From Arsenicicoccus sp. oral taxon 190 (lineage in GTDB: Bacteria > Actinomycetota > Actinomycetes > Actinomycetales > Dermatophilaceae), in the NCBI RefSeq assembly GCF_001189535.1, contig NZ_CP012070.1, forward strand, positions 2,666,001 to 2,730,000: 64,000 nt of DNA, in the 5' to 3' direction. Positions 1-8,371 of this stretch are shown here, in pieces. The notes under the pieces are model-generated. The model did not search any database. It was not told the DNA's origin and saw nothing but the letters and a program-made list of their open reading frames with translations. How positions within the stretch are numbered: position 1 is the first letter of the stretch; each line of letters begins with the position of its first letter. The translations under genes and the position numbers were made by a program.

Positions 1-1513
1 GCCCCTTGCCGGCGTTAGCAGGGCGCTTCATGAGGCCGAAGGTGCCGTCCGCGATGGCCTCGAGAAGGGTGTCGTCGGCGATGCGCACCAGCAGGTCCAC
101 GGCCTCGGAGAGCACCCGGCGGGCCCGGGTCTGGATGAAGCCGTCGGTGGGCGGGCGGAAGTCCTCGCGCAACCCGCGGCCGGCCTCCAGGGCGTAGCGG
201 ACGTTCTGGAGGGCGAGGTCCCGGTCGGACAGGAAGGGGGTGACGACGGCCTCGGTCATCATCCCCACGAGCAGGATGCCCTGGTCGGTCAGGCCGCCGA
301 CGAGGTTGAAGAACCCGTCGAGCAGGTAGCCGCGGAAGACGTCGCCGGTCATGTGCTTGGTCGGGGGCATCCACTTCAGCGGGGCCCGGGGGAAGAGGTC
401 CCGGGCGAGCATGGCGTGGGCCAGCTCCATCCGGAAGGAGTCGGGCAGGTCCGGGTTGATCTCGAAGGCGTGCCCCAGACCGAGCTGCCAGTCGGCGAGC
501 CCCGCCTCCTTGGCGAAGTACTCGTTGAGCAGCTGGCTGACGGTGACCGTGTGCGCCGCCTCCACCGCGTCGGCGGTGGTGAGGTAGTTGTCCTCGCCGG
601 TGTTGATGATGATCCCCGCGCGCGCGTGGATCTGGCGGGAGAACCGCTGGTCGACGAAGGTGCGGATGGGGTTGATATCGCGGAAGAGGATGCCGTACAT
701 CGAGTCGTTGAGCATCATGTCCAGCCGCTCGAGGCCGGCCAGCGTGGCGATCTCGGGCATGCACAGCCCCGACGCGTAGTTGGTGAGGCGCACGTAGCGG
801 CCGAGCTCCTTGCTCGTCTCGTCCAGCGCGGCCCGCATCAGCCGGAAGTTCTCCTGCGTGGCGTAGGTGCCCGCGTAGCCCTCACGGGTGGCGCCCTCCG
901 GGACGTAGTCCAGCAGCGACTGGCCGGTCGAGCGGATGACGGCGATGACGTCCGCGCCCCCGCGGGCCGCGGCCTGGGCCTGCGGCATGTCCTCGTAGAT
1001 GTCGCCGGTCGCGACGATGAGGTAGACCCACGGGCGGGCGGGGGCGTCGCCGACCTTGGCGATCAGGCGCTCCCGGGCGGCGCGCTGGCGGTCGATGCGC
1101 GTCATCCCCTGGGTGACGGCACGTCTCGCGAGGCGCTGGGCGGCAGTGCGGTCCTTGCCCTCCGGCACACGGAAGGTCACGGCGCCCGCAGCGGCCTTCT
1201 GCGCCAGGGTGAGCAGGTCGGGGGCCTCGCCGCGCGCGAGGGCGTCGTGCACCGGCGTGGTGACCCCGCCCTCGAGCCCGACCTGGTCGCGCACGCCCGC
1301 CACCAGGTGGTTGACCCACGGGACGCGCTCGTGGTCGGCGCCGGCCAGCCCCGCGAGGCGCAGCGTGGCGCGCTCGACCGAGACCGTGGTGTGCTCCTGC
1401 GCCAGGCGGACGACCGGGCGTCCCGCCCGGCGGGCGAGGCTCCTCGCGCGACGCACGACCTGCGGGTCCAGGTCGAGGTGGGCGCGGGCACCCGGCGCGG
1501 GTGTGCGGGTCAT
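1..1513 (-). CDS. kamD: Lysine 5,6-aminomutase alpha subunit, KamD (3' end outside window)
   Basis: KamD is the large subunit of the adenosylcobalamin- and PLP-dependent enzyme that moves the terminal amino group of D-lysine or beta-lysine from C6 to C5. About 504 residues are visible and family members are roughly 515–520, so only the last residues are missing at the left edge; the KRPANAGKG stretch resembles the usual C-terminus. Recognised family sequence includes RLTNYASGLCMPEIA and the TGEDNYLTT region. The ATG overlaps the stop of the upstream amidohydrolase-like gene (ATGA), so translation is probably coupled. The B12-binding beta subunit KamE would be expected just outside the window. 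It works with KamA and Kdd encoded alongside. The identification is by remembered family sequence, and confidence is high because three pathway enzymes lie together. Confidence 0.9.
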   Translation of the reverse strand, partial: MTRTPAPGARAHLDLDPQVVRRARSLARRAGRPVVRLAQEHTTVSVERATLRLAGLAGADHERVPWVNHLVAGVRDQVGLEGGVTTPVHDALARGEAPDLLTLAQKAAAGAVTFRVPEGKDRTAAQRLARRAVTQGMTRIDRQRAARERLIAKVGDAPARPWVYLIVATGDIYEDMPQAQAAARGGADVIAVIRSTGQSLLDYVPEGATREGYAGTYATQENFRLMRAALDETSKELGRYVRLTNYASGLCMPEIATLAGLERLDMMLNDSMYGILFRDINPIRTFVDQRFSRQIHARAGIIINTGEDNYLTTADAVEAAHTVTVSQLLNEYFAKEAGLADWQLGLGHAFEINPDLPDSFRMELAHAMLARDLFPRAPLKWMPPTKHMTGDVFRGYLLDGFFNLVGGLTDQGILLVGMMTEAVVTPFLSDRDLALQNVRYALEAGRGLREDFRPPTDGFIQTRARRVLSEAVDLLVRIADDTLLEAIADGTFGLMKRPANAGKG

Positions 1514-3084
1514 GGCAGAGCTCCTTCGCTCTCGTGGATCGTGCGTCCGCCGACGACCGTCAGCAGGGCGCGGGGGGTGGGGGCCTCCGGGCGCAGCCGC
1601 GGCAGGCCGGGGGTCTCGAGCTGGGAGTGCGGGCCCTCGCCGAGCTCGCCCGGCGGCACCTCCCACACCACGAAGTCGGCCGGGAGCCCGACGCCGAGGT
1701 AGCCGCGGGTGTCGTGGCCGGAGGCGTGCCAGCCGCCCACCGTGTGGGCGTGGAAGGCCTCTCCCACAGAGACCCGCTCCTCCTCGAACCGGTGCCAGCG
1801 GGCGGAGCGCAGGGTCTGCCACGGGTCGAGGTCCAGCCACGGCGAGGTGCTGGCGAGGGCGCTGAGCAGGCCGTCGACGCCGAGCGAGCCGAAGCGCATC
1901 ATCTCTCGCGCCCGGACGGTGCCGAGGGCCCGCGTGAAGTCCCCCTCCGGCCCTCCCCAACGGCTGTCCACCTGGGGGACGCGCACCACGACCACGCCGA
2001 GGTCGATCAGCGTGCCCAGCACGCGCGGGTCCGCCAGGGCCAGGGTCATGGTGCGGTGGCGCAGCGAGCGGAAGCGGTCCAGCCCCACGGTCCGCACCGC
2101 GGTGCGCATGCCGTCGATCATGGCGTCGGCCGCCCGGTCCCCCATCGCGACGAGGCTGGTGCGGATCCCGGCGAGCGATGCCGCGACGAGGTGCTCGGCG
2201 ATCGTCTCGGCGGGCATCGGGTCGGGGCCGACCTGGCCGGGCAGGTCGATGTAGGTCTCGTGCAGGGCCGCCTGGTGGCTGTTGACCGGCCCGTCGACCT
2301 GCAGCATGAAGCCGTGCAGGTCGTGCTCCCGCAGGAGCACGGCGGGGTCCTCGTCGGGGCGGCAGACGTGCCGCAGGTAGCGCTGCACGACCGGGCCCGG
2401 CAGCTGCGGGCGCGTCGTCGTGAAGCCGTCCAGGAGCCGCGGGCTGGAGATGTGGTCGTGCAGGCAGCCGATGCCGTGGGCCGCCGCGGCCGACAGGGCG
2501 CCGTCGAGGATCGCCTGCTGCTGGGCGGGCGTCCGCTGCGCCACGATCGCCGTGAGGAGCGCGCCGAGGCCCGGCCTGCGCGTCATGTCGGCCAGGCCGC
2601 GGGTGTCCACCCCCACCTGCGCGGCGCCGGCGGTGAACGCCGGGGAGCAGACGCAGGCCCCCTTGTCCGCCCGCAGGATGACGGCCGGTCGTCCCTCCAC
2701 GGCGCGAGCCAGCTCCTCGGGCGCCGGCGGGCGCTGCTCGGGCCAGCGTCCCTCGTCGTAGCCGAAGCCCGTCACCGGGCCCTGCGACGTGCGGGCGGCG
2801 GCCGCCAGCCGGTCCAGCGCGTCGGTCAGCGAGCGCGCCCCCGTCAGCTGGGTCAGCGAGCGCCACTCGGCGCTCTCGGCCACGAAGTGGATCGGGTCGA
2901 CGAACGGCGTCGTCACCAGGCACCCGTGCAGGTCCACCACCCGGTCGGCCTCGTCCACCTGGCCGTCGGCGTCGGCCTCGCCGCCGACCCAGAGCACCCG
3001 CGTGTCGTCCACCAGCATGGCTGTGGGGAAGCCGCGGGTGGGGACGTAGACGTGGCCGTTGCGGTAGAGGGTGCGTCGTCGCAT
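1510..3084 (-). CDS. YtcJ-like amidohydrolase with degenerate metal site
   Basis: This 524-residue protein has the general layout of amidohydrolase family 3 (YtcJ/NfdA): an N-terminal beta domain, a barrel, and a C-terminal GLPADFVVWEVPPGE segment typical of the composite domain. The residues that should bind metal look lost. The usual D-x-H-x-H after the first beta domain reads PFVDPIHF with one histidine deleted. The position of the usual H-A-I-G-D-R-A reads LVAMGDRA, and the later E-H reads LRHRTM. It lies 4 bp downstream of kdd and overlaps kamD, so it belongs to the lysine operon. It may be a non-catalytic scaffold or an enzyme with altered chemistry; the function is unknown. Confidence 0.75.
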   Translation of the reverse strand: MRRRTLYRNGHVYVPTRGFPTAMLVDDTRVLWVGGEADADGQVDEADRVVDLHGCLVTTPFVDPIHFVAESAEWRSLTQLTGARSLTDALDRLAAAARTSQGPVTGFGYDEGRWPEQRPPAPEELARAVEGRPAVILRADKGACVCSPAFTAGAAQVGVDTRGLADMTRRPGLGALLTAIVAQRTPAQQQAILDGALSAAAAHGIGCLHDHISSPRLLDGFTTTRPQLPGPVVQRYLRHVCRPDEDPAVLLREHDLHGFMLQVDGPVNSHQAALHETYIDLPGQVGPDPMPAETIAEHLVAASLAGIRTSLVAMGDRAADAMIDGMRTAVRTVGLDRFRSLRHRTMTLALADPRVLGTLIDLGVVVVRVPQVDSRWGGPEGDFTRALGTVRAREMMRFGSLGVDGLLSALASTSPWLDLDPWQTLRSARWHRFEEERVSVGEAFHAHTVGGWHASGHDTRGYLGVGLPADFVVWEVPPGELGEGPHSQLETPGLPRLRPEAPTPRALLTVVGGRTIHESEGALP

Positions 3085-3088
3085 GGGG

Positions 3089-4198
3089 TCAGTGTGCCCG
3101 GGGCGCCAGACGCCCCTCGAACAACGCGCGCACCGACGGGTCGGACCTCAGCAGGTCGAGCGCCAGGGCCGCGTGCCCCGGGGTGTAGCCGTTGCCCACG
3201 AGCATGCGCACGTCGGCCGCCAGGCCCTCGGCGCCGAGCGCGGCGGCGCTGAAGCTGGTGGCCATGGAGAAGTAGACGATCGTCCCGCCGTCGCGGGTCA
3301 CGAGGATGGACGGGTGCTCGCAGCCCGGCACGTCCACGCACACGACCGTGACGTCGGCCGGGCCGTGGGCGGTCTCGACGGCATCGAGGAGCCCGAGGGG
3401 GTCTCGCGCGTCGGCCAGGACGACGTCGTCAGCGAGCGTCGTGCCCGACAGCAGGTCCGCCTCCGCCTGGACGGGGACGACCGCGGTGAGGTGGGCCGCC
3501 CCGGCCCGGCGTGCGGCGGCGAGCGACAGGGAGCCCGACTTGCCGGCGCCGCCGAGGACGAGCACGTCGGGCGCCGCTCCGGTGCGCGACCGGTGCTCCC
3601 GCACCACGCGGTCCACCAGCGCCGGGGCGCCGCAGACGTCCATGACCATGAGCGCGAGCTCGGGGTCGAGGTCGTCGGGCAGGACCGCGGCGATCGAGCG
3701 GCCGAAGAGGATGGCGTGGCCCTCGGCCGGGATCCGCTCGTCCTCGCCGTCCCACCGGGCGAGCCCGTCGGTGATCCGCAGCGGCGTCAGGGACAGGCTC
3801 ACCAGGGTGGCCACGCGGTCCCCCGGCCGCAGCCCGAGCGGGCTCTCGGGGCCGACCTCGTCCACCGTGCCGATCAGCATGCCGCCGGACCCCGTGACGG
3901 GATTCTGCATCTTGCCGCGCTCGCCGACGATGTCGAGCACCGCCTGGCGCAGGGCGCTCCCGGCATACGACCCCCGGAGCTGGCGATAGCTCGCGGCGTC
4001 GAGGTTGAGGGTCTCCACGCACACGCGGATCTCGTCGGGCCAGATCTCGGGCCGGTCGTCGAGCCGCCGGGCGGCCTGCGGCAGGGCGGGTCGCTCGCCG
4101 GGGCCGAGGATCACCCGGTGCAGGCCGTATGGCGAGGCGCCGGTCGCAGGGGGCGTGGGGGCAGCTGCGCCGGGACGGGTGATGTGCGCACTGTCCAT
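3089..4198 (-). CDS. kdd: L-erythro-3,5-diaminohexanoate dehydrogenase
   Basis: A 369-residue zinc-alcohol-dehydrogenase-like protein. It oxidises 3,5-diaminohexanoate, the product of the lysine aminomutases, to 5-amino-3-oxohexanoate with NAD(P)+. The N-terminal SPYGLHRVILGPGERPALPQ region, the RPGDRVATLVSLSLTPL segment and a Rossmann motif VLVLGGAGKSGSLSL support the assignment. I chose the ATG at 4198 (MDSAHITRPG) because a GGAG lies 8 nt upstream; the frame stays open to 4288, but that would run into the kamA promoter. It is the first gene of a minus-strand operon with the amidohydrolase-like gene and kamD and is divergent from kamA. Confidence 0.88.
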   Translation of the reverse strand: MDSAHITRPGAAAPTPPATGASPYGLHRVILGPGERPALPQAARRLDDRPEIWPDEIRVCVETLNLDAASYRQLRGSYAGSALRQAVLDIVGERGKMQNPVTGSGGMLIGTVDEVGPESPLGLRPGDRVATLVSLSLTPLRITDGLARWDGEDERIPAEGHAILFGRSIAAVLPDDLDPELALMVMDVCGAPALVDRVVREHRSRTGAAPDVLVLGGAGKSGSLSLAAARRAGAAHLTAVVPVQAEADLLSGTTLADDVVLADARDPLGLLDAVETAHGPADVTVVCVDVPGCEHPSILVTRDGGTIVYFSMATSFSAAALGAEGLAADVRMLVGNGYTPGHAALALDLLRSDPSVRALFEGRLAPRAH

Positions 4199-4229
4199 GC
4201 CGATTCTCCACTCCGAGATGGGTGATGAT

Positions 4230-4264
4230 GCAAAAACTGTTGCCCACACTCTTGCAGGCCGCAA
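4230..4264. promoter_or_regulatory. Candidate operator between kdd and kamA
   Basis: The 88-bp divergent region contains four ordered half-sites: GCAA at 4230, TTGC at 4240, TTGC at 4252 and GCAA at 4261. They form two facing inverted repeats in an otherwise GC-rich stretch. The placement suits control of both lysine gene directions. The regulator is not known. Confidence 0.4.
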
Positions 4265-4273
4265 ACTCTCCGC

Positions 4274-4279
4274 TACCGT
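4274..4279 (+). promoter_or_regulatory. kamA -10 element, leaderless type
   Basis: TACCGT lies 7 nt before the kamA ATG, the same geometry seen before many genes in this window, implying a transcript that begins at or next to the start codon. Confidence 0.5.
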
Positions 4280-4286
4280 AGGGGTC

Positions 4287-5729
4287 ATGAGCGCGATGGA
4301 GCAACCATACGTCTACCGTCGGCGCGAGCTCGTGGAGCCCGACTGGAGGCGGCTGCCGGGCTGGCGCGACGTGACCGACAAGGAGTGGGCGAGCGCCCAG
4401 TGGCAGCGCACCCGGTGCGTCAAGAACGTCCGGCAGCTGCGCGAGCTCATGGGCGACCTGCTCACCGAGGAGGTCTACGCCGACCTCGAGCGCGACCAGG
4501 CCGAGCGGGCCACCATGTCGATGCTGGTGCCGCCGCAGATGCTCAACACCATGGTCCCGGCCGTCGACGCCCCCATGCCGGCGGCGGGAGCGGAGTTCAG
4601 CGCCGCGTTCCTCGCGGACCCGGTCCGCCGCTACATGCTCCCGGTGTACTCCGACCGGCGCACGGACTGGGCGAGCCACCCCCACGCCTCGCGGGACTCC
4701 CTGCACGAGGCGGACATGTGGGTGGCGGAGGGGCTCACCCACCGCTACCCCACCAAGGTGCTCGCCGAGCTGCTGCCCACCTGCCCGCAGTACTGCGGCC
4801 ACTGCACGCGCATGGACCTCGTCGGCAACTCCACGGCGCAGGTCACCAAGCTCAAGCTCGCCGGCAAGCCCGTCGACCGGCTCGACGCGATGATCGACTA
4901 CCTCAAGGGGTCCCCGCAGGTCCGCGACGTCGTGGTCTCGGGCGGCGACGTCGCCAACATGCCGTGGAAGAACCTCGAGTCCTTCCTCATGCGCCTGCTG
5001 GAGATCGACAACATCCGCGACATCCGCCTCGCCACCAAGGCGCTCATGGGCCTGCCCCAGCACTGGTCGGCGCCCGACGTGGTCGAGGGTGTGGGCCGGG
5101 TCTCCTGGACGGCGGCCCGGCGCGGCGTCGGCCTCGCGATCCACACCCACATCAACAACGTGCAGTCGGTGACCCCCGCGGTCGCCACCGCCACCCGGCT
5201 GCTGCACGAGGCCGGGGTGCGGTCGATCCGCAACCAGGGCGTGCTGATGCGCGGCATCAACGACACGCCCGAGGCGCTGCTCGACCTGTGCTTCACGATG
5301 CGTGACGAGGCAGCGATCAACCCCTACTACTTCTACATGTGCGACATGATCCCGTTCAGCGAGCACTGGCGGCTGTCGCTCGTCGAGGCCCAGCAGCTGC
5401 AGCACGCGATCATGGGATACCTGCCCGGCTTCGCGACGCCGCGCATCGTCTGCGACGTGCCGTTCGTCGGCAAGCGGTGGGTGCACCAGGTCGAGGAGTA
5501 CGACCGCGAGCGCGGAATCTCCTTGTGGCGCAAGAACTACCGCACGTCGATCGAGGGCGAGGAGGTCGACGTCACCAGCACGGACTACGCCTACTACGAC
5601 CCGATCTACACCCTCCCCGAGAGCGGGCAGCGCTGGTGGCGCGAGCAGCGCGACGAGGGTGCCGTGGCCGCTGCGCACGCGGCGGAGCTCGCTGCCGCGG
5701 CGGCCTCGCGCACCGCCTCCTTGGTCTGA
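4287..5729 (+). CDS. kamA: Lysine 2,3-aminomutase
   Basis: A radical-SAM, PLP-dependent enzyme that converts L-lysine to L-beta-lysine, the first step of this lysine route. At 480 residues it is slightly longer than typical 416–470 residue members. The iron-sulfur motif CPQYCGHC gives cysteines 166, 170 and 173 (CxxxCxxC). Other family features are the VSGGDVANMPW segment and the DIRLATKALMGLP strand. The frame extends upstream to 4005, but the ATG at 4287 is preferred because the upstream part overlaps kdd and a -10 hexamer sits 7 nt before this ATG. It may instead serve synthesis of beta-lysine, but the neighbouring kdd and kamD favour degradation. Confidence 0.92.
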   Translation: MSAMEQPYVYRRRELVEPDWRRLPGWRDVTDKEWASAQWQRTRCVKNVRQLRELMGDLLTEEVYADLERDQAERATMSMLVPPQMLNTMVPAVDAPMPAAGAEFSAAFLADPVRRYMLPVYSDRRTDWASHPHASRDSLHEADMWVAEGLTHRYPTKVLAELLPTCPQYCGHCTRMDLVGNSTAQVTKLKLAGKPVDRLDAMIDYLKGSPQVRDVVVSGGDVANMPWKNLESFLMRLLEIDNIRDIRLATKALMGLPQHWSAPDVVEGVGRVSWTAARRGVGLAIHTHINNVQSVTPAVATATRLLHEAGVRSIRNQGVLMRGINDTPEALLDLCFTMRDEAAINPYYFYMCDMIPFSEHWRLSLVEAQQLQHAIMGYLPGFATPRIVCDVPFVGKRWVHQVEEYDRERGISLWRKNYRTSIEGEEVDVTSTDYAYYDPIYTLPESGQRWWREQRDEGAVAAAHAAELAAAAASRTASLV

Positions 5730-5767
5730 GCGCCCCTCCCCCTGTTCCCTCCTCCCCTACTTAGAGG

Positions 5768-5929
5768 TCAGTCCACCTGGATCGTGCGGGGTGCCGGGGT
5801 CCGGTCAGGCGGGCGGTGGCGGGTCCTCCGCCGCCCAGGCGGGCGCGCCCGGCGACAGACGCGCTCCTCGGGGCGCTCCACCACGGCCTGGTCCAGATCG
5901 AACTTCGGGGTGCCGGTGGGGTGCGGCAT
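5768..5929 (-). CDS. Small arginine-rich hypothetical protein
   Basis: This 53-codon reading frame begins MPHPTGTPKFDLDQAVVE and becomes very basic (RARPPGRRRTRHR). Its support is an excellent Shine–Dalgarno sequence, AGGAGG, four bases before the ATG, in a 446-bp gap between kamA and the LysR gene. No homologue is recognised. Arg-rich compositions arise easily by chance in GC-rich DNA, so this could be spurious. Apart from this frame and the LysR-type sites near 6061–6114, I see nothing in the gap. Confidence 0.4.
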   Translation of the reverse strand: MPHPTGTPKFDLDQAVVERPEERVCRRARPPGRRRTRHRPPDRTPAPRTIQVD

Positions 5930-6060
5930 GGTTCCTCCTGTGGCGTCGTCGGCACGGACTGCGGTGCGGCAGAGGCGGTCTGGCCGCGTGCCCCAGACCA
6001 CTGCCGCCGTCGTCCGAGGGGTCTCGCCCCGGTCATCTGCCCAGGGTTGACCCAGGTGCT

Positions 6061-6114
6061 ATTGACACCTGCTGCCTATCAATGAGGCTTAAACAGGTAT
6101 TTGTGTAGATCAAT
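6061..6114 (+). promoter_or_regulatory. LysR-type operator and promoter region of the cat cluster
   Basis: This is an AT-richer patch. ATTGA (6061–6065) and TCAAT (6079–6083) form an inverted repeat of the T-N11-A kind used by LysR regulators. A further ATCAAT half-site lies at 6109–6114, about three helical turns downstream. TTGACA at 6062–6067 may be a -35. The LysR gene starts 60 bp further on, so autoregulation and cat operon control are plausible. Confidence 0.45.
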
Positions 6115-6175
6115 CGGGCGGCTCTACCGTGATGACGGAGCGAACGCACTGCCCTCACCGACGAGGAGGTCACCG

Positions 6176-7090
6176 ATGGAGCTGCGTCATCTGCGCTACG
6201 TCGTCGCCGTGGCCGAGCAACGTCACTTCGGCCGCGCCGCGCGCTCGCTGCACATCTCCCAGCCGCCGCTGTCCCAGGCCGTCCGCCAGCTCGAAGACGA
6301 GCTCCAGGTCGAGCTGTTCGAGCGGACCACCCGCACCGTCGCGCTGACGCCGGCCGGCGAGGTCTTCGTGGCCGACGCCCGGCGCACCCTCGCGGCGCTC
6401 GACGACACCGTGGAGCGCACCCGCCGCATCGCCCGCGGCCAGGTGGGGGTCCTGCGGATCGCGCTGACCGGGTCGGCGACCTACGGCTACCTCCCCCGCA
6501 TGGCTGCCCTGGTCAAGGCCCGTATGCCGGGGGTGGGCCTGCAGATCCAGACCGACCGCCTCACGCCGCAGCAGGTGCACGACCTCGACGCGGGTCGCAT
6601 CGACGTCGGTGTCCTGCGCCTGCCCGTCCGCGACGACCGCCTGGCCACTCGCCTGATCGCCCGCGAGCCCCTCGTGCTCGCTCTGCCGTCGGGCCACCGC
6701 CTCGTCGACGACCCGGAGGTCACCGTCGACGCCCTGGTCGAGGAGTCCTTCGTCGTCCTGGCGCCGAGCGCGCGCTCGGTGGTGACCGACGCCGTGGTGC
6801 GCACCTGCTTGGACGCCGGCTTCTACCCCACCATCGAGCACGAGGTCACCGAGATGTCGGCCCTGCTCTCCCTCGTGGCCGGCGGCCTCGGCATCGCCCT
6901 GGTCCCGGCCTCGACCCGCGCCTCCGGCCTGGAGGGCGTGACCTTCGCCGACCTGCCCGGCACCGCGACCGTCGACCTGGCGCTCGCGTGGCGTGCCGAC
7001 CAGCCCAACCCCCTGGTGGAGGCCTTCGTGCAGACCCTCGAGGAGCACGACCTCCTGCAGGCCGACCCCGATCGGAAGGCCCCCCGATGA
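6176..7090 (+). CDS. LysR family regulator of the catechol cluster
   Basis: A 304-residue LysR-type regulator. The N-terminal helix-turn-helix reads MELRHLRYVVAVAEQRHFGRAA and is followed by HISQPPLSQAVRQLE. The rest is a periplasmic-binding-like effector domain. Such proteins (CatR, BenM, CatM) activate catechol genes in response to cis,cis-muconate; that effector is inferred from location. The ATG at 6176 is preceded by GAGGAGG; an upstream in-frame ATG at 6101 lies in the operator region. The stop overlaps the start of catB by ATGA, so regulator and enzymes form one operon, unlike the common divergent arrangement. Confidence 0.88.
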   Translation: MELRHLRYVVAVAEQRHFGRAARSLHISQPPLSQAVRQLEDELQVELFERTTRTVALTPAGEVFVADARRTLAALDDTVERTRRIARGQVGVLRIALTGSATYGYLPRMAALVKARMPGVGLQIQTDRLTPQQVHDLDAGRIDVGVLRLPVRDDRLATRLIAREPLVLALPSGHRLVDDPEVTVDALVEESFVVLAPSARSVVTDAVVRTCLDAGFYPTIEHEVTEMSALLSLVAGGLGIALVPASTRASGLEGVTFADLPGTATVDLALAWRADQPNPLVEAFVQTLEEHDLLQADPDRKAPR

Positions 7091-8253
7091 CCGCCCTCCC
7101 GACCATTGCGGCCACTGCGTCCACTGCGCCCGGCGCCAGCAGCGCCGACCTCACCATCACCGAGGTGGAGACCATTCCCTTCGCCATCCCCTACCGCAAG
7201 CCCCTGGCCTTTGCCAGCGGGTCGGTGAGCGTCGCCGAGCACGTGCTCGTCCGGGTGCGCACCGCGGGCGGCCTCGTGGGCGTGGCCGAGGCTCCGTCTC
7301 GTCCGTTCACGTATGGCGAGACCCAGGCCTCGATCGTCGCCGTCATCTCCCAGATCTTTGCCCCGGCCGTCGTCGGGACCGACGCGCTGCACCGCGAGCG
7401 GATCCACGCCCGGCTGCGCCGGACCGTCGGCAACCCCACGGCCAAGGCCGCCCTGGACATGGCCCTGTGGGACGTCGTGGGCCAGGCCTTCGGGCGCCCG
7501 GTCACCGAGCTGCTCGGCGGCTACGCCGACCGCATGCAGGTGAGTCATATGCTGGGCTTCGCCGACCCGGCGGCCATGGTCGACGAGGCCGAGCGCATGC
7601 GCTCGACGTACGGCATCACGACCTTCAAGGTCAAGGTCGGGCGTCGCCCATTCCGCCTCGACGTCGACGTGTGCCGGGCCCTGCGCAAGCACTTCGGCGA
7701 CGCGGTGGAGCTCTACGTCGACGGCAACCGCGGATGGACCCCGTCCGAGGCGGCCCGCGCCCTGGACGCGATGGCCGACCTCGACCTCACCCTGGCCGAG
7801 GAGCTGTGCCCCGCCGACGACGTGCTCGGTCGCCGCTGGCTGGCGTCCCGCACCACCATCCCCACCGTCGCCGACGAGAGCGCCACCACCCCCGGAGAGG
7901 TGACGCGCGAGCTGCTCGGCGGCTCCGCGAACGCCATCAGCATCAAGACCGCCCGCACCGGCTTCACCGACTCCCGCCGCGTCCTGCACCAGTGCCAGGG
8001 CCTCGGGGTCGAGGTCGTGATCGGCAACCAGATCGACGGGCAGCTGGGCACCGCGTGCGCGGTCGCCTTCGGCTCGGCCTACGACGCGACGACCCGCCGC
8101 GCGGGCGAGCTGTCCAACTTCCTCGACATGAGCGACGACCTGCTCGCCGAGCCCCTGCAGATCCACGACGGCATGCTCGCCGTCAGCGGCCGCCCCGGCA
8201 TCGGGGTCACCGTCGACGAGGACAAGCTCCAGCACTACCGCGTCGACCTCTGA
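7087..8253 (+). CDS. catB: Muconate cycloisomerase
   Basis: CatB converts cis,cis-muconate to muconolactone in the ortho-cleavage pathway. The 388-residue protein belongs to the enolase superfamily. Visible catalytic elements are the KVKVG lysine motif, acidic residues in VDGNRGW, the AEELCPADD and VADES metal-ligand strands, and the lysine in SIKTAR. The N-terminus is extended by an Ala/Thr-rich stretch of about 20 residues. It overlaps the LysR gene and is followed by catA after a 118-bp gap that shows no strong secondary structure. Chloromuconate cycloisomerase is an alternative specificity, but the neighbours fit unsubstituted catechol. Confidence 0.92.
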   Translation: MTALPTIAATASTAPGASSADLTITEVETIPFAIPYRKPLAFASGSVSVAEHVLVRVRTAGGLVGVAEAPSRPFTYGETQASIVAVISQIFAPAVVGTDALHRERIHARLRRTVGNPTAKAALDMALWDVVGQAFGRPVTELLGGYADRMQVSHMLGFADPAAMVDEAERMRSTYGITTFKVKVGRRPFRLDVDVCRALRKHFGDAVELYVDGNRGWTPSEAARALDAMADLDLTLAEELCPADDVLGRRWLASRTTIPTVADESATTPGEVTRELLGGSANAISIKTARTGFTDSRRVLHQCQGLGVEVVIGNQIDGQLGTACAVAFGSAYDATTRRAGELSNFLDMSDDLLAEPLQIHDGMLAVSGRPGIGVTVDEDKLQHYRVDL

Positions 8254-8371
8254 CGGCGGGGCGCCATACGGCCTCTCACCGCACGGCACCACCGCCCCGC
8301 CGCCACCCGCCAGCACGACCCGCACCGCACACCACAGACCGGTGGCACCGATGCCACCCCAAGGAGAGACC

